A DNA stretch of 16,039 nt. Origin: Pseudomonadota bacterium. Lineage in GTDB: Bacteria; Pseudomonadota; Alphaproteobacteria; Sphingomonadales; Sphingomonadaceae. The notes under the pieces are model-generated. The model saw only the letters and a program-made list of their open reading frames with translations. It ran no database searches and was not told the origin of the DNA. How positions within the stretch are numbered: the stretch's first letter is position 1; each line of letters opens with the position of its first letter. The DNA is taken from contig JAEZFL010000052.1 of NCBI GenBank assembly GCA_023417515.1, positions 1 to 16,039 on the forward strand, read 5' to 3'. Position numbers and translations under genes: made by a program. Shown here piece by piece: positions 1 to 6,284 of this stretch.

Positions 1-870
1 ATGCCCGGCGTAAAAGAAATCCGCGTCAAGATTGCGAGCTTCAAGAGCACGCAGAAGATCACCAAGGCCATGGAAATGGTCGCGGCGAGCAAGATGCGCA
101 AGGCGCAGGACCGGATGCGCGCGACGCGTCCGTACTCGGAGAAGATTCGTCGTGTGATCGGCCATCTGCGTCACGCGAATCCGGATTTCAAGCATCCGTA
201 TCTGGTCGAGCGTCCGGTGAAGTCGGTGGGCTTCATCATCATTACGACGGATCGCGGGCTGTGCGGCGGTCTGAACGTCAACCTGTTCAAGACGACGCTG
301 GCTTCGATTCGCGAATGGCAGAAGCAGGGCGCGGAAGTGTCGCTGTGCCTGATCGGCGCGAAGGGCGTGCAGTTCTTCCGTCGCCTGGGCGGCGTGCAGA
401 CGCTCGCCTCCGTGACGCATCTGGGCGATCGCCCGCATGTCACCGATCTGATCGGCACCGTGAAAGTGATGCTCGATCAGTATCAGGAAGGCAAACTCGA
501 TCGCGTGTTCCTGGTGAACAACGTGTTCGTCAACACGATGAGCCAACAGGCGGTCGTGCGCCAGCTGCTCCCGGTGGCCTCGGACGAAGGGGACCAGGAC
601 AAGCTGCAGAAGCTGTGGGATTACATCTATGAGCCGTCGGCGGCCGATCTGCTCGAAGGCGTGCTGATGCGCTACATCGAGTCCCAGGTCTACCAGGGCG
701 CCGTCGAGAACGTCGCGTGCGAAATGGCCGCCCGCATGGTCGCGATGAAGAGCGCGACCGACAACGCCGGCAAGCTGATCGAAGAGCTGCAGTTGATCTA
801 CAACAAGGCTCGTCAGGCCGCGATCACGAAGGAAATCAGCGAGATCGTGGGCGGAGCGGCGGCGGTTTGA
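1..870 (+). CDS. atpG: F1 ATP synthase gamma subunit
   Basis: This is the central stalk subunit of F1Fo ATP synthase; its rotation inside the alpha3-beta3 head couples proton flow to ATP synthesis. The 289 residues match the usual bacterial length. The N-terminal helix carries the family signature (STQKITKAMEMVAASKMRKAQ, residues 16-36), the Rossmann-like middle has TTDRGLCGGLN near residue 82, and the C-terminal helix ends KARQAAITKEISEIVGGA, the classic gamma tail. The ATG is the first base of the window, so the ribosome site and the upstream atpA are not visible. The protein looks gammaproteobacterial rather than sphingomonad-like, and codons such as CGT and GAT are more common than in genes after 2.3 kb. 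It is followed by atpD, as in standard atp operons. The identity is firm; its belonging to the same genome as the rest of the window is doubtful. Confidence 0.96.
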   Translation: MPGVKEIRVKIASFKSTQKITKAMEMVAASKMRKAQDRMRATRPYSEKIRRVIGHLRHANPDFKHPYLVERPVKSVGFIIITTDRGLCGGLNVNLFKTTLASIREWQKQGAEVSLCLIGAKGVQFFRRLGGVQTLASVTHLGDRPHVTDLIGTVKVMLDQYQEGKLDRVFLVNNVFVNTMSQQAVVRQLLPVASDEGDQDKLQKLWDYIYEPSAADLLEGVLMRYIESQVYQGAVENVACEMAARMVAMKSATDNAGKLIEELQLIYNKARQAAITKEISEIVGGAAAV

Positions 871-875
871 CGAGA

Positions 876-1008
876 GGCTGTAGACCGTAGGCTGTGGGCT
901 GTAGGTCGGAAGCCAGACGAAGAATTCGGAATCGGATACGCAATAATTGTTTAGTGGCGATGCGCTTGGGTCTCTGGCTACAGCCTACAGCCTACAGCCT
1001 ACAGCCTA
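876..1008. repeat. Inverted arrays of a 7-base repeat between atpG and atpD
   Basis: At 978-1008 the heptamer CTACAGC occurs four times in perfect tandem plus a partial CTA. At 876-905 its complement GCTGTAG occurs in degenerate tandem copies (GCTGTAG, ACCGTAG, GCTGTGG, GCTGTAG). The two arms can pair into a long imperfect hairpin around a roughly 70-base loop. The right arm ends only 12 bases before the atpD start, so folding could affect beta translation. No such heptamer is seen elsewhere in the window. Function unknown. Confidence 0.8.
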
Positions 1009-1020
1009 GAGGTTGATCAA

Positions 1021-2448
1021 ATGTCTACCGGCAAGATCGTACAAATCATCGGTCCCGTGATCGACGTGGAGTTTCCGCGCGATCAGATTCCGAAAGTCTA
1101 TGAAGCGCTGAAGCTCGACGAGGGTGGTCTCACGCTCGAAGTGCAGCAGCAGCTGGGCGATGGCGTCGTGCGTACGATCGCCATGGGCGTGTCCGAAGGC
1201 TTGAAGCGCGGTCTGTCGGTGAAAGCCACGGGCAAGCCGATTTCCGTGCCGGTCGGCAAGGCGACGCTCGGTCGCATCATGGACGTGCTCGGCGATCCGC
1301 AGGATGAGCGCGGTCCGGTGCAGGCCGAAGAGTACTGGCCGATTCACCGTCCGGCCCCCTCGTATGACGAGCAGGCAGGCGGTCAGGATCTGCTCGAAAC
1401 GGGCATCAAGGTCATCGATCTGCTCGTGCCGTTCGCAAAGGGCGGCAAGATCGGTCTGTTCGGCGGTGCCGGCGTGGGCAAGACCGTCACGATGCTCGAG
1501 CTGATCAACAACATCGCGAAGGCGCACTCCGGTCTGTCCGTGTTCGCGGGCGTCGGCGAGCGTACTCGTGAGGGCAACGACTTCTATCACGAGATGTCGG
1601 AAGCCGGCGTCATCAACCTCCAGAACCTGCCGGAATAGAAAGTGGCGATGGTGTACGGCCAGATGAACGAGCCGCCGGGCAACCGCCTGCGCGTCGCGCT
1701 CACGGGCCTCACGATGGCCGAGTACTTCCGCGACGAGAAGACCGAGTCGGGCAAGGGCCGTGACGTGCTGCTGTTCATCGACAACATCTACCGTTACACG
1801 CTCGCGGGCACGGAAGTGTCGGCGCTGCTCGGTCGTATGCCTTCGGCGGTGGGTTACCAGCCGACGCTCGCTGAAGAAATGGGCGTGCTGCAGGAGCGCA
1901 TCACCTCCACGAAGACCGGCTCGATCACCTCGATTCAGGCCGTGTACGTGCCTGCCGACGACTTGACCGACCCGTCACCGGCGACGACCTTCGCCCACCT
2001 CGATGCGACCGTCGTGCTCGATCGTCAGATCGCAGCGCTCGGTATCTTCCCGGCCGTGAACCCGCTCGATTCCACCAGCCGTCAGCTCGATCCGCTGGTC
2101 ATCGGCGAGGAGCACTACAGCGTCGCGCGCGGCGTGCAGGCCGTGCTGCAGCGTTACAAGGAACTGCAGGACATCATCGCCATCCTGGGTATGGACGAGC
2201 TGTCGGAAGAGGACAAGCTCACCGTGTCCCGCGCTCGCAAGATCCAGCGCTTCCTGTCGCAGCCGTTCCACGTCGCCGAAGTGTTCACCGGAATCCCCGG
2301 CAAGTTCGTGGCCGTCGAGGACACCGTCCGCTCGTTCAAGGCGGTGGTGAACGGCGAGTACGACCATCTTCCCGAGGCCGCCTTCTACATGGTCGGCGGC
2401 ATCGAAGAAGCCGTCGCCAAGGCCGAGAAGCTGGCGCAGGAAGCGTAA
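1021..2448 (+). pseudogene. atpD: F1 ATP synthase beta subunit, interrupted by an in-frame stop and apparently chimeric
   Basis: This is the catalytic beta subunit, which binds ADP/ATP in the F1 head. The gene is otherwise full length, 475 codons before the final stop. It starts at ATG 1021, eight bases after a GAGG site. The Walker A motif GGAGVGKT is at residues 148-155, GERTREGND follows near 180, and the nucleotide-domain motifs NEPPGNR and SALLGRMPSAVGYQPT come after the stop. Codon 206 is TAG (1636-1638) in a segment where related proteins read S-K-V-A-M-V-Y-G-Q-M, so a single TCG-to-TAG change explains it. Residues before about codon 403 look gammaproteobacterial (no alphaproteobacterial N-terminal extension, CGRDVLLFIDNIYRYT-type middle), while the last ~50 residues (GIPGKF onward to KLAQEA) are of sphingomonad type. 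If the stop is real, only the N-terminal 205 residues would be made and the enzyme would not work. A sequencing or assembly error is more likely. Confidence 0.9.
2230..2293. other. Probable chimera junction inside atpD
   Basis: The last residues that look gammaproteobacterial are in DKLTVS, ending at 2229. The first clearly alphaproteobacterial residue is the Ile of GIPGKF at 2293. Between them lies RARKIQRFLSQPFHVAEVFTG, nearly invariant across bacteria also at the DNA level, so the exact crossover cannot be placed more finely. Upstream are gamma-type atpG and atpD; downstream are sphingomonad-type atpD tail, palindromes and atpC in correct operon order. A join at orthologous positions is typical of a metagenome assembly misjoin. 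Confidence 0.65.
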
Positions 2449-2459
2449 GGCCTGATTGC

Positions 2460-2559
2460 CCCTCCCCTTCAGGGGAGGGATCAAGGGGTGGGGCGAGCCG
2501 AAGGCTCGCGCGGCGCGAAGCGCCTCCGCCACCCCAACCCCTCCTCTGAAGAGGAGGGG
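2460..2559. repeat. Multi-hairpin GC-rich intergenic element between atpD and atpC
   Basis: Four hairpins follow each other: an 8-bp stem with loop TTCA (2460-2479), a 7-bp stem with loop GAA (2493-2509), a 5-bp stem with loop GAA (2512-2524) and a 9-bp stem with loop TGAA (2538-2559). The flanking AGGGGTGGGG near 2485 and CACCCCAACCCC near 2530 are also roughly complementary, so the whole block may fold as a cruciform. It looks like a dispersed palindromic intergenic element. There is no T-run, so a factor-independent terminator is not supported. The atpC ribosome site (AAGGAG, 2562-2567) begins three bases after the last stem. Confidence 0.75.
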
Positions 2560-2573
2560 CTAAGGAGTAGACA

Positions 2574-2837
2574 ATGCCCCTTCATTTCGAACTCGTGACC
2601 CCTGAGAAGCTCGTCCGCTCCGACGAGGTCCACATGGTGGTGGTCCCCGGCACCGAGGGCGATTTCGGCGTGCTCGAAGGCCATGCGCCCTTCATGTCGA
2701 CCATGCGCAACGGCGACCTCCTCATCCACCGCGCTGCGGGCGGCGAGCCGGAGCGGATCGCCATCGAAGGCGGCTTCGCCGAAGTGAACGAGCGCGGCCT
2801 CACCGTGCTCGCCGAGCGGGCCGACGTCCCCGCCTGA
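2574..2837 (+). CDS. atpC: F1 ATP synthase epsilon subunit, short form
   Basis: Epsilon joins the gamma stalk to the c-ring and in many bacteria also inhibits ATP hydrolysis through two C-terminal helices. The protein has 87 residues against 130-140 in enterobacteria. It holds the beta-sandwich domain (FELVTPEKLV, VVVPGTEGDFGVLEGHAPF, and IEGGFAEV with GLTVLAE) and stops there, so the inhibitory helical domain is absent. Short epsilon proteins are usual in sphingomonads and some other alphaproteobacteria, where a separate inhibitor (zeta) can act instead. The start is set by AAGGAG six bases upstream. It follows atpD in normal operon order but is separated by the multi-hairpin element. Its stop lies two bases from the convergent DUF6265-like gene. 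Confidence 0.93.
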   Translation: MPLHFELVTPEKLVRSDEVHMVVVPGTEGDFGVLEGHAPFMSTMRNGDLLIHRAAGGEPERIAIEGGFAEVNERGLTVLAERADVPA

Positions 2838-2839
2838 AC

Positions 2840-3277
2840 CTACCGGCGGTGGTAGGTCCAGCTCTGCGGTCGGCTGCCGTCCGCCAGTGAAATCGTCGCG
2901 GTGAGCGTGTCGCCGTCGCGGCGATAGACGATACGCTGCGGATAATCATGCGCGGCATTCTCGAACGCCACGACATTGTGGCGCGCCTCGACCATGGCGA
3001 ACCGCACCGGCGGCGCCCCGGCCGGCGAACCGAAGAAGGCGGGGCCCTCGTCGTCGGCCGCGATCCGCATGAATTCGAAGAAGCGGGTTTGGTCGCCGCG
3101 GACCGTCCGGCTGACTCCGATCAGGCTACGCCCTTCGGCGCCGCTCCACAGCTCCTCGGTCCATTCCTGGTTCAGCGTCTCGGTGCGCCAATGGCCGCTG
3201 AGCCAGCCGAGCTGGCCGACATCCGGATTGAACGACTGCAGCGCCAGGACGGCCGCGGCGGCGAGCATTGCGATCAT
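2840..3277 (-). CDS. DUF6265-like small exported protein
   Basis: 145 residues. A short hydrophobic N-terminus (MIAMLAAAAVLALQS) suggests a signal peptide, so the mature protein is probably periplasmic. The rest resembles the DUF6265 (lipocalin-like beta barrel) family: WLSGHWRTE near residue 25, then EELWSGAEGRSLIGVSRTV, FFEFMRI, a PxG segment before the FAMVEAR strand, and the conserved FENAAHDYPQRIVYRRDGDTLTA near 105-127. The biochemical role of this family is not known to me. The ATG at 3277 has GGGAGG about seven bases upstream. It lies 33 bases after the EamA transporter stop on the same strand, so the two may be co-transcribed. The family call rests on remembered motifs, not a search. 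Confidence 0.75.
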   Translation of the reverse strand: MIAMLAAAAVLALQSFNPDVGQLGWLSGHWRTETLNQEWTEELWSGAEGRSLIGVSRTVRGDQTRFFEFMRIAADDEGPAFFGSPAGAPPVRFAMVEARHNVVAFENAAHDYPQRIVYRRDGDTLTATISLADGSRPQSWTYHRR

Positions 3278-3310
3278 AACTGACCCTCCCCTCGCCTGCT
3301 CATAGCATGA

Positions 3311-4231
3311 TCAGGCCTCGCTGTCGGGCGCCGTGGTGGGCCGCTGGCGCGACCACAGCCAGAGCCCGCCGGCGATGATCAGGGCGGCGCCAACGGCCTT
3401 GGGGACAGTCGGCACGTCGCCGAACAGCAGCAGGCCGGCGCCGGTCGCGACGAGCAGCTGGACATAGGTCATAGGTGCGATGGTTGCCGCCGAAGCGAGC
3501 TCGGTCGCCCGGAAGATGCACCAATGGCCGAGCGTCGCCGTCACCGCCACCAGCGCGCAGCGAAGCACCACGCTCCACTGCGGGGTCGTGATCGCAACGC
3601 CCGGCTCGCCGCTCAGGTGCCCGGCGACCGCCAGCGCGAGCAGCACCGGCACCGCCAGCACCGCGACCAGCATCTGCATGACCATGACGGGCGCGAGGCC
3701 GGCGGCCTGGCGGTTGAGGATGATCAGGCAGGACATCGCCACCGCCGCAAGCAACGGGAAGAAGGCCTCAACGCCGAGCGCCAGCACGTTGGGCCGAAGG
3801 ATCAGCAGGACGCCTGCCGAGGCGAGCAGGATCGACACCAGCACCGCCGGCGCAGGCCTCTCGCGCAGGAACAGGAAGGACAGGATGACCGTCCATATCG
3901 GGCTGGTGAAGACGATCGCGGTCGCGTCGGCGAGCGGCATCACCATAACGCCCATGAAGAAGCCGAACGTGGCGACGGCGACCGCCGCGCCGCGCCCGGC
4001 CTGCAGCCAGGGCTTCGGCAGGCGGAACGCCGCCCGCCCATAAGCAAGCCGTACATAGACGGCTAGGCCGATGGCGCCGATCGAGTAGCGCAGCAGGGCG
4101 ATGCCGCTCCCCGACCACTGGCCCGCCATCGTCTTCACCACCGCGTCGCCGACCGAGAGAAGGAAGAAGCCGGCGAGCGCGACGAGCAGCGCCTTCCGAG
4201 GCGCGGGCGAATGGGGGGCGGGAGCGGTCAC
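3311..4231 (-). CDS. EamA/DMT-family transporter, probable exporter
   Basis: A 306-residue inner-membrane protein of the drug/metabolite transporter superfamily. About ten hydrophobic helices are visible, arranged as two EamA repeats. The first begins LVALAGFFLLSVGDAVVKTMAGQW, and the positive-inside loop LRERPAP precedes helix 5. The second repeat ends with the usual PMTYVQLLVATGAGLLLFGDVPT and VGAALIIAGGLWLW pattern. The substrate cannot be told from sequence. The start is GTG at 4231, with GGGAG about six bases upstream and no in-frame ATG near the first helix. The gene diverges from cpaF across a 102-base gap and precedes the DUF6265-like gene, with which it may form a two-gene operon. 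Confidence 0.88.
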   Translation of the reverse strand: MTAPAPHSPAPRKALLVALAGFFLLSVGDAVVKTMAGQWSGSGIALLRYSIGAIGLAVYVRLAYGRAAFRLPKPWLQAGRGAAVAVATFGFFMGVMVMPLADATAIVFTSPIWTVILSFLFLRERPAPAVLVSILLASAGVLLILRPNVLALGVEAFFPLLAAVAMSCLIILNRQAAGLAPVMVMQMLVAVLAVPVLLALAVAGHLSGEPGVAITTPQWSVVLRCALVAVTATLGHWCIFRATELASAATIAPMTYVQLLVATGAGLLLFGDVPTVPKAVGAALIIAGGLWLWSRQRPTTAPDSEA

Positions 4232-4333
4232 CCGGGCTCCCGTGAGGGTCGGTTAGTCAATTGTCAAAGTTTCGCCCCTATTCACCTTGTCAGCCGGGGA
4301 AATCCAATGTTTTGGGCGAGGTAAGGCCAGGAT

Positions 4334-5851
4334 ATGAGTGCTTTTGGACGTCGCAGCGGAGCCGGCGGACCGGGAAGCGGGCGCCCGTCTTTCGGTGTCG
4401 CCAAGCCGATGAAGGGCCCGGCGCCGATCACTCCTGACAGCGCCGGCGGCTCGCAATTCCCGCCGATCGACAGCCTTCCGAGCATCGACGACACGCCGCC
4501 CCAGGTGGCCGAGCGCAGCGACGCGATGGCCCGCCTCGACGACCGCCAGGCGCAGAGCGGCGAGCAAGGCAATTCCCGCGGCGAAGGCTTCGAGGCCTCG
4601 ATCCACCGAATCAAGGAGCAGGTGCTCCCGCGCCTGCTCGAGCGCGTCGACCCCGAGGCGGCGGCGACTCTCAGCAAGGATGAGCTCGCCGAGGAGTTTC
4701 GCCCGATCATCGGCGAGGTGCTCGCCGAGCTGAAGATCAACCTCAACCGGCGCGAGCAGTTCGCTCTCGAGAAGGTGCTCGTCGACGAGCTTCTCGGCCT
4801 CGGCCCGCTGGAGGAGTTGCTCAACGACCCCGACGTGTCGGACATCATGGTCAACGGTCCGACCCAGACCTACATCGAGCGCAAGGGCAAGCTCGAGCTC
4901 GCCCAGATTCAGTTCCGCGACGAGGACCACCTCCTCCAGATCGCCCAGCGCATCGTCAACAAGGTCGGCCGCCGAGTCGACCAGACGACTCCGCTCGCCG
5001 ACGCCCGCCTCCAGGACGGAAGCCGCGTCAACGTCATCATTCCGCCGCTGTCGCTTCGCGGCACCGCCATCTCGATCCGTAAATTCTCCGAGAAACCCAT
5101 CACCCTCGACATGATGAAGGGTTGGGGCTCGATGTCGGACAAGATGGCGACCCTGCTCAAGATTGCGGGCGCCAGCCGAATGAACGTCATCGTGTCGGGC
5201 GGCACCGGCTCGGGCAAGACGACGATGCTCAACGCACTGTCGAAGCTCATCGACCCCGGCGAGCGTGTCATCACCATCGAGGACGCGGCCGAGCTCCGCC
5301 TTCAGCAGCCGCACTGGCTGCCGCTCGAAACCCGTCCACCCAACCTCGAGGGCCAGGGCGCGATCAGCATTCGCGACCTCGTCATCAACGCGCTGCGTAT
5401 GCGTCCCGACCGGATCATCCTCGGCGAGATTCGCGGCCCCGAATGTTTCGACATGCTCGCGGCCATGAACACCGGCCATGACGGCTCGATGTGCACCCTC
5501 CACTCCAACAGCCCGCGCGAGGCGCTGGCGCGTATGGAGAACATGGTGATGATGTCGGACATCAAGGTGCCGAAGGAAGCGATCTCGCGTCAGATCGCCG
5601 ACTCGGTCGACCTCATCGTCCAGGTGAAGCGCCTTCGCGACGGCTCGCGCCGCTGCACCAACATCACCGAGGTGATCGGTATGGAAGGCGACGTCATCGT
5701 CACCCAGGAGCTGTTCAAGTTCGAATATCTGGACGAGACTCCGGACGGCAAGATCATCGGCGAGTATCGCTCGATGGGCCTTCGTCCCTACACGCTCGAG
5801 AAAGCCAAGATGTTCGGCTTCGACCAGCCCTATCTCGAGGCCTGCCTGTAA
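4334..5851 (+). CDS. cpaF: CpaF/TadA-family secretion ATPase (Tad/Flp pilus)
   Basis: A cytoplasmic hexameric ATPase of the type II/IV secretion superfamily that powers assembly of Flp/Tad pili. It has 505 residues. Residues 1-90 are Gly/Pro-rich and look disordered. The N-terminal helical domain follows (ERVDPEAAATLS, EEFRPIIGEVLAEL), then LLGLGPLEELLNDPDVSDIMVNGP, the usual CpaF entry motif. Walker A GGTGSGKTT is at residues 289-297, the Asp-box region ITIEDAAELRL is near 314, Walker B ILGEIRG is at 362-368, and the His box GHDGSMCTLHSNSP is at 381-394. The ATG at 4334 has AAGG seven bases upstream. No other tad gene (cpaA-E, tadB/C, flp) lies in the window: the upstream gene is a divergent transporter and downstream is a hairpin cluster. 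It is therefore either solitary or separated from its locus. Confidence 0.94.
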   Translation: MSAFGRRSGAGGPGSGRPSFGVAKPMKGPAPITPDSAGGSQFPPIDSLPSIDDTPPQVAERSDAMARLDDRQAQSGEQGNSRGEGFEASIHRIKEQVLPRLLERVDPEAAATLSKDELAEEFRPIIGEVLAELKINLNRREQFALEKVLVDELLGLGPLEELLNDPDVSDIMVNGPTQTYIERKGKLELAQIQFRDEDHLLQIAQRIVNKVGRRVDQTTPLADARLQDGSRVNVIIPPLSLRGTAISIRKFSEKPITLDMMKGWGSMSDKMATLLKIAGASRMNVIVSGGTGSGKTTMLNALSKLIDPGERVITIEDAAELRLQQPHWLPLETRPPNLEGQGAISIRDLVINALRMRPDRIILGEIRGPECFDMLAAMNTGHDGSMCTLHSNSPREALARMENMVMMSDIKVPKEAISRQIADSVDLIVQVKRLRDGSRRCTNITEVIGMEGDVIVTQELFKFEYLDETPDGKIIGEYRSMGLRPYTLEKAKMFGFDQPYLEACL

Positions 5852-5854
5852 GCC

Positions 5855-6010
5855 GTTCCTCCCCGAGCTTGCTCGGGGAGGGGGACCATCGGCGTGGCCG
5901 CGGGTGGAGAGGTAACCCCTCGCACCTCATCTCGTGTCTGACGAATACCCCTCCACCATGAGCTGCGCTCATGGTCCCCCTCCCCATCCGCTACGCGGAT
6001 AGGGAGGAAC
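5855..6010. repeat. Compound palindromic element bounded by GTTCCTCCC / GGGAGGAAC
   Basis: The outer ends GTTCCTCCC (5855-5863) and GGGAGGAAC (6002-6010) are perfect inverted repeats. Inside are an 11-bp stem with a two-base TT loop (5858-5881), an 8-bp stem CCATGAGC/GCTCATGG with loop TGC (5956-5974) and a stem formed by CCTCCC plus ATCCGC with loop TAC (5979-6007). It fills the gap between the convergent cpaF stop and the stop of the small membrane gene at 6012. No T-run follows any stem. The same end sequence bounds the element at 7142-7178, so these belong to one family. Confidence 0.78.
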
Positions 6011-6011
6011 A

Positions 6012-6209
6012 TCAGCCCCCCAGCTTGAAGCCGAGGATCGCGAACGCGAGCACGGCGAACATCGCCGCGACCTGGAGTCCGCGCCACGGCACCCAGCCGA
6101 CGGCGTCGAGGCTATCGCGGCGGTTTCGTCTGCGGTCGGCTAGCGCCGCGACGATCGCCAGAACGAGCGCGACGCCCGCCGCTCCCCAAGACCAGTGTTG
6201 CGCGGTCAT
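6012..6209 (-). CDS. Small two-helix membrane protein, unknown function
   Basis: 65 residues. The first hydrophobic segment (WSWGAAGVALVLAIVAALA, about 6-24) is followed by a strongly basic loop (DRRRNRR), a short amphipathic stretch (DAVGWVPWRG) and a second hydrophobic segment (VAAMFAVLAFAILGF, about 48-62). The basic loop suggests both ends face the periplasm. The ATG at 6207-6209 has GAAGGA about eight bases upstream, a better start than the longer upstream reading in the same frame, which would run antisense through the methyltransferase gene. It diverges from that methyltransferase across 75 bases. I do not recognise the family. Confidence 0.7.
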   Translation of the reverse strand: MTAQHWSWGAAGVALVLAIVAALADRRRNRRDSLDAVGWVPWRGLQVAAMFAVLAFAILGFKLGG

Positions 6210-6243
6210 TGCCGATCCTTCATCACGCCGGCACGACATCTGG

Positions 6244-6264
6244 TGCGCCCCGGCCCGGGGCGCA
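6244..6264. promoter_or_regulatory. Perfect 9-bp inverted repeat in the leader of the methyltransferase gene
   Basis: TGCGCCCCG (6244-6252) and CGGGGCGCA (6256-6264) are perfect complements around a three-base GCC loop. The repeat lies 20 bases before the ATG at 6285 and in the divergent gap with the small membrane gene. It could be a repressor operator or an mRNA hairpin. It does not resemble the GTTCCTCCC family. The function is inferred only from position. Confidence 0.5.
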
Positions 6265-6284
6265 ATCCGAACCGGGGAGGAATG

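Noticed and set aside
978..1008. Tandem heptamers as a CRISPR array
   Set aside because: The units are seven bases with no spacers and there are no cas genes.
1636..1638. TAG as programmed readthrough or pyrrolysine
   Set aside because: No pyrrolysine genes or readthrough context are visible, the position is an ordinary Ser in relatives, and the flank is already suspected to be misassembled.
4232..4333. A sigma-70 promoter in the transporter/cpaF divergent gap (TTGTCA at 4261 and 4287)
   Set aside because: No acceptable -10 box lies 16-18 bases downstream of either hexamer on the plus strand, so no promoter is called, although one must exist in or near this gap.
4253..5503. A 416-codon minus-strand open frame opposite cpaF
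   Set aside because: It is the antisense of an unmistakable CpaF with all catalytic motifs, and its composition is that of a shadow frame.
5858..5881. The hairpin after cpaF as a factor-independent terminator
   Set aside because: The stem is strong but is followed by GGGGACC, not a T-run. The same holds for the hairpins at 2460-2559 and 7142-7178.
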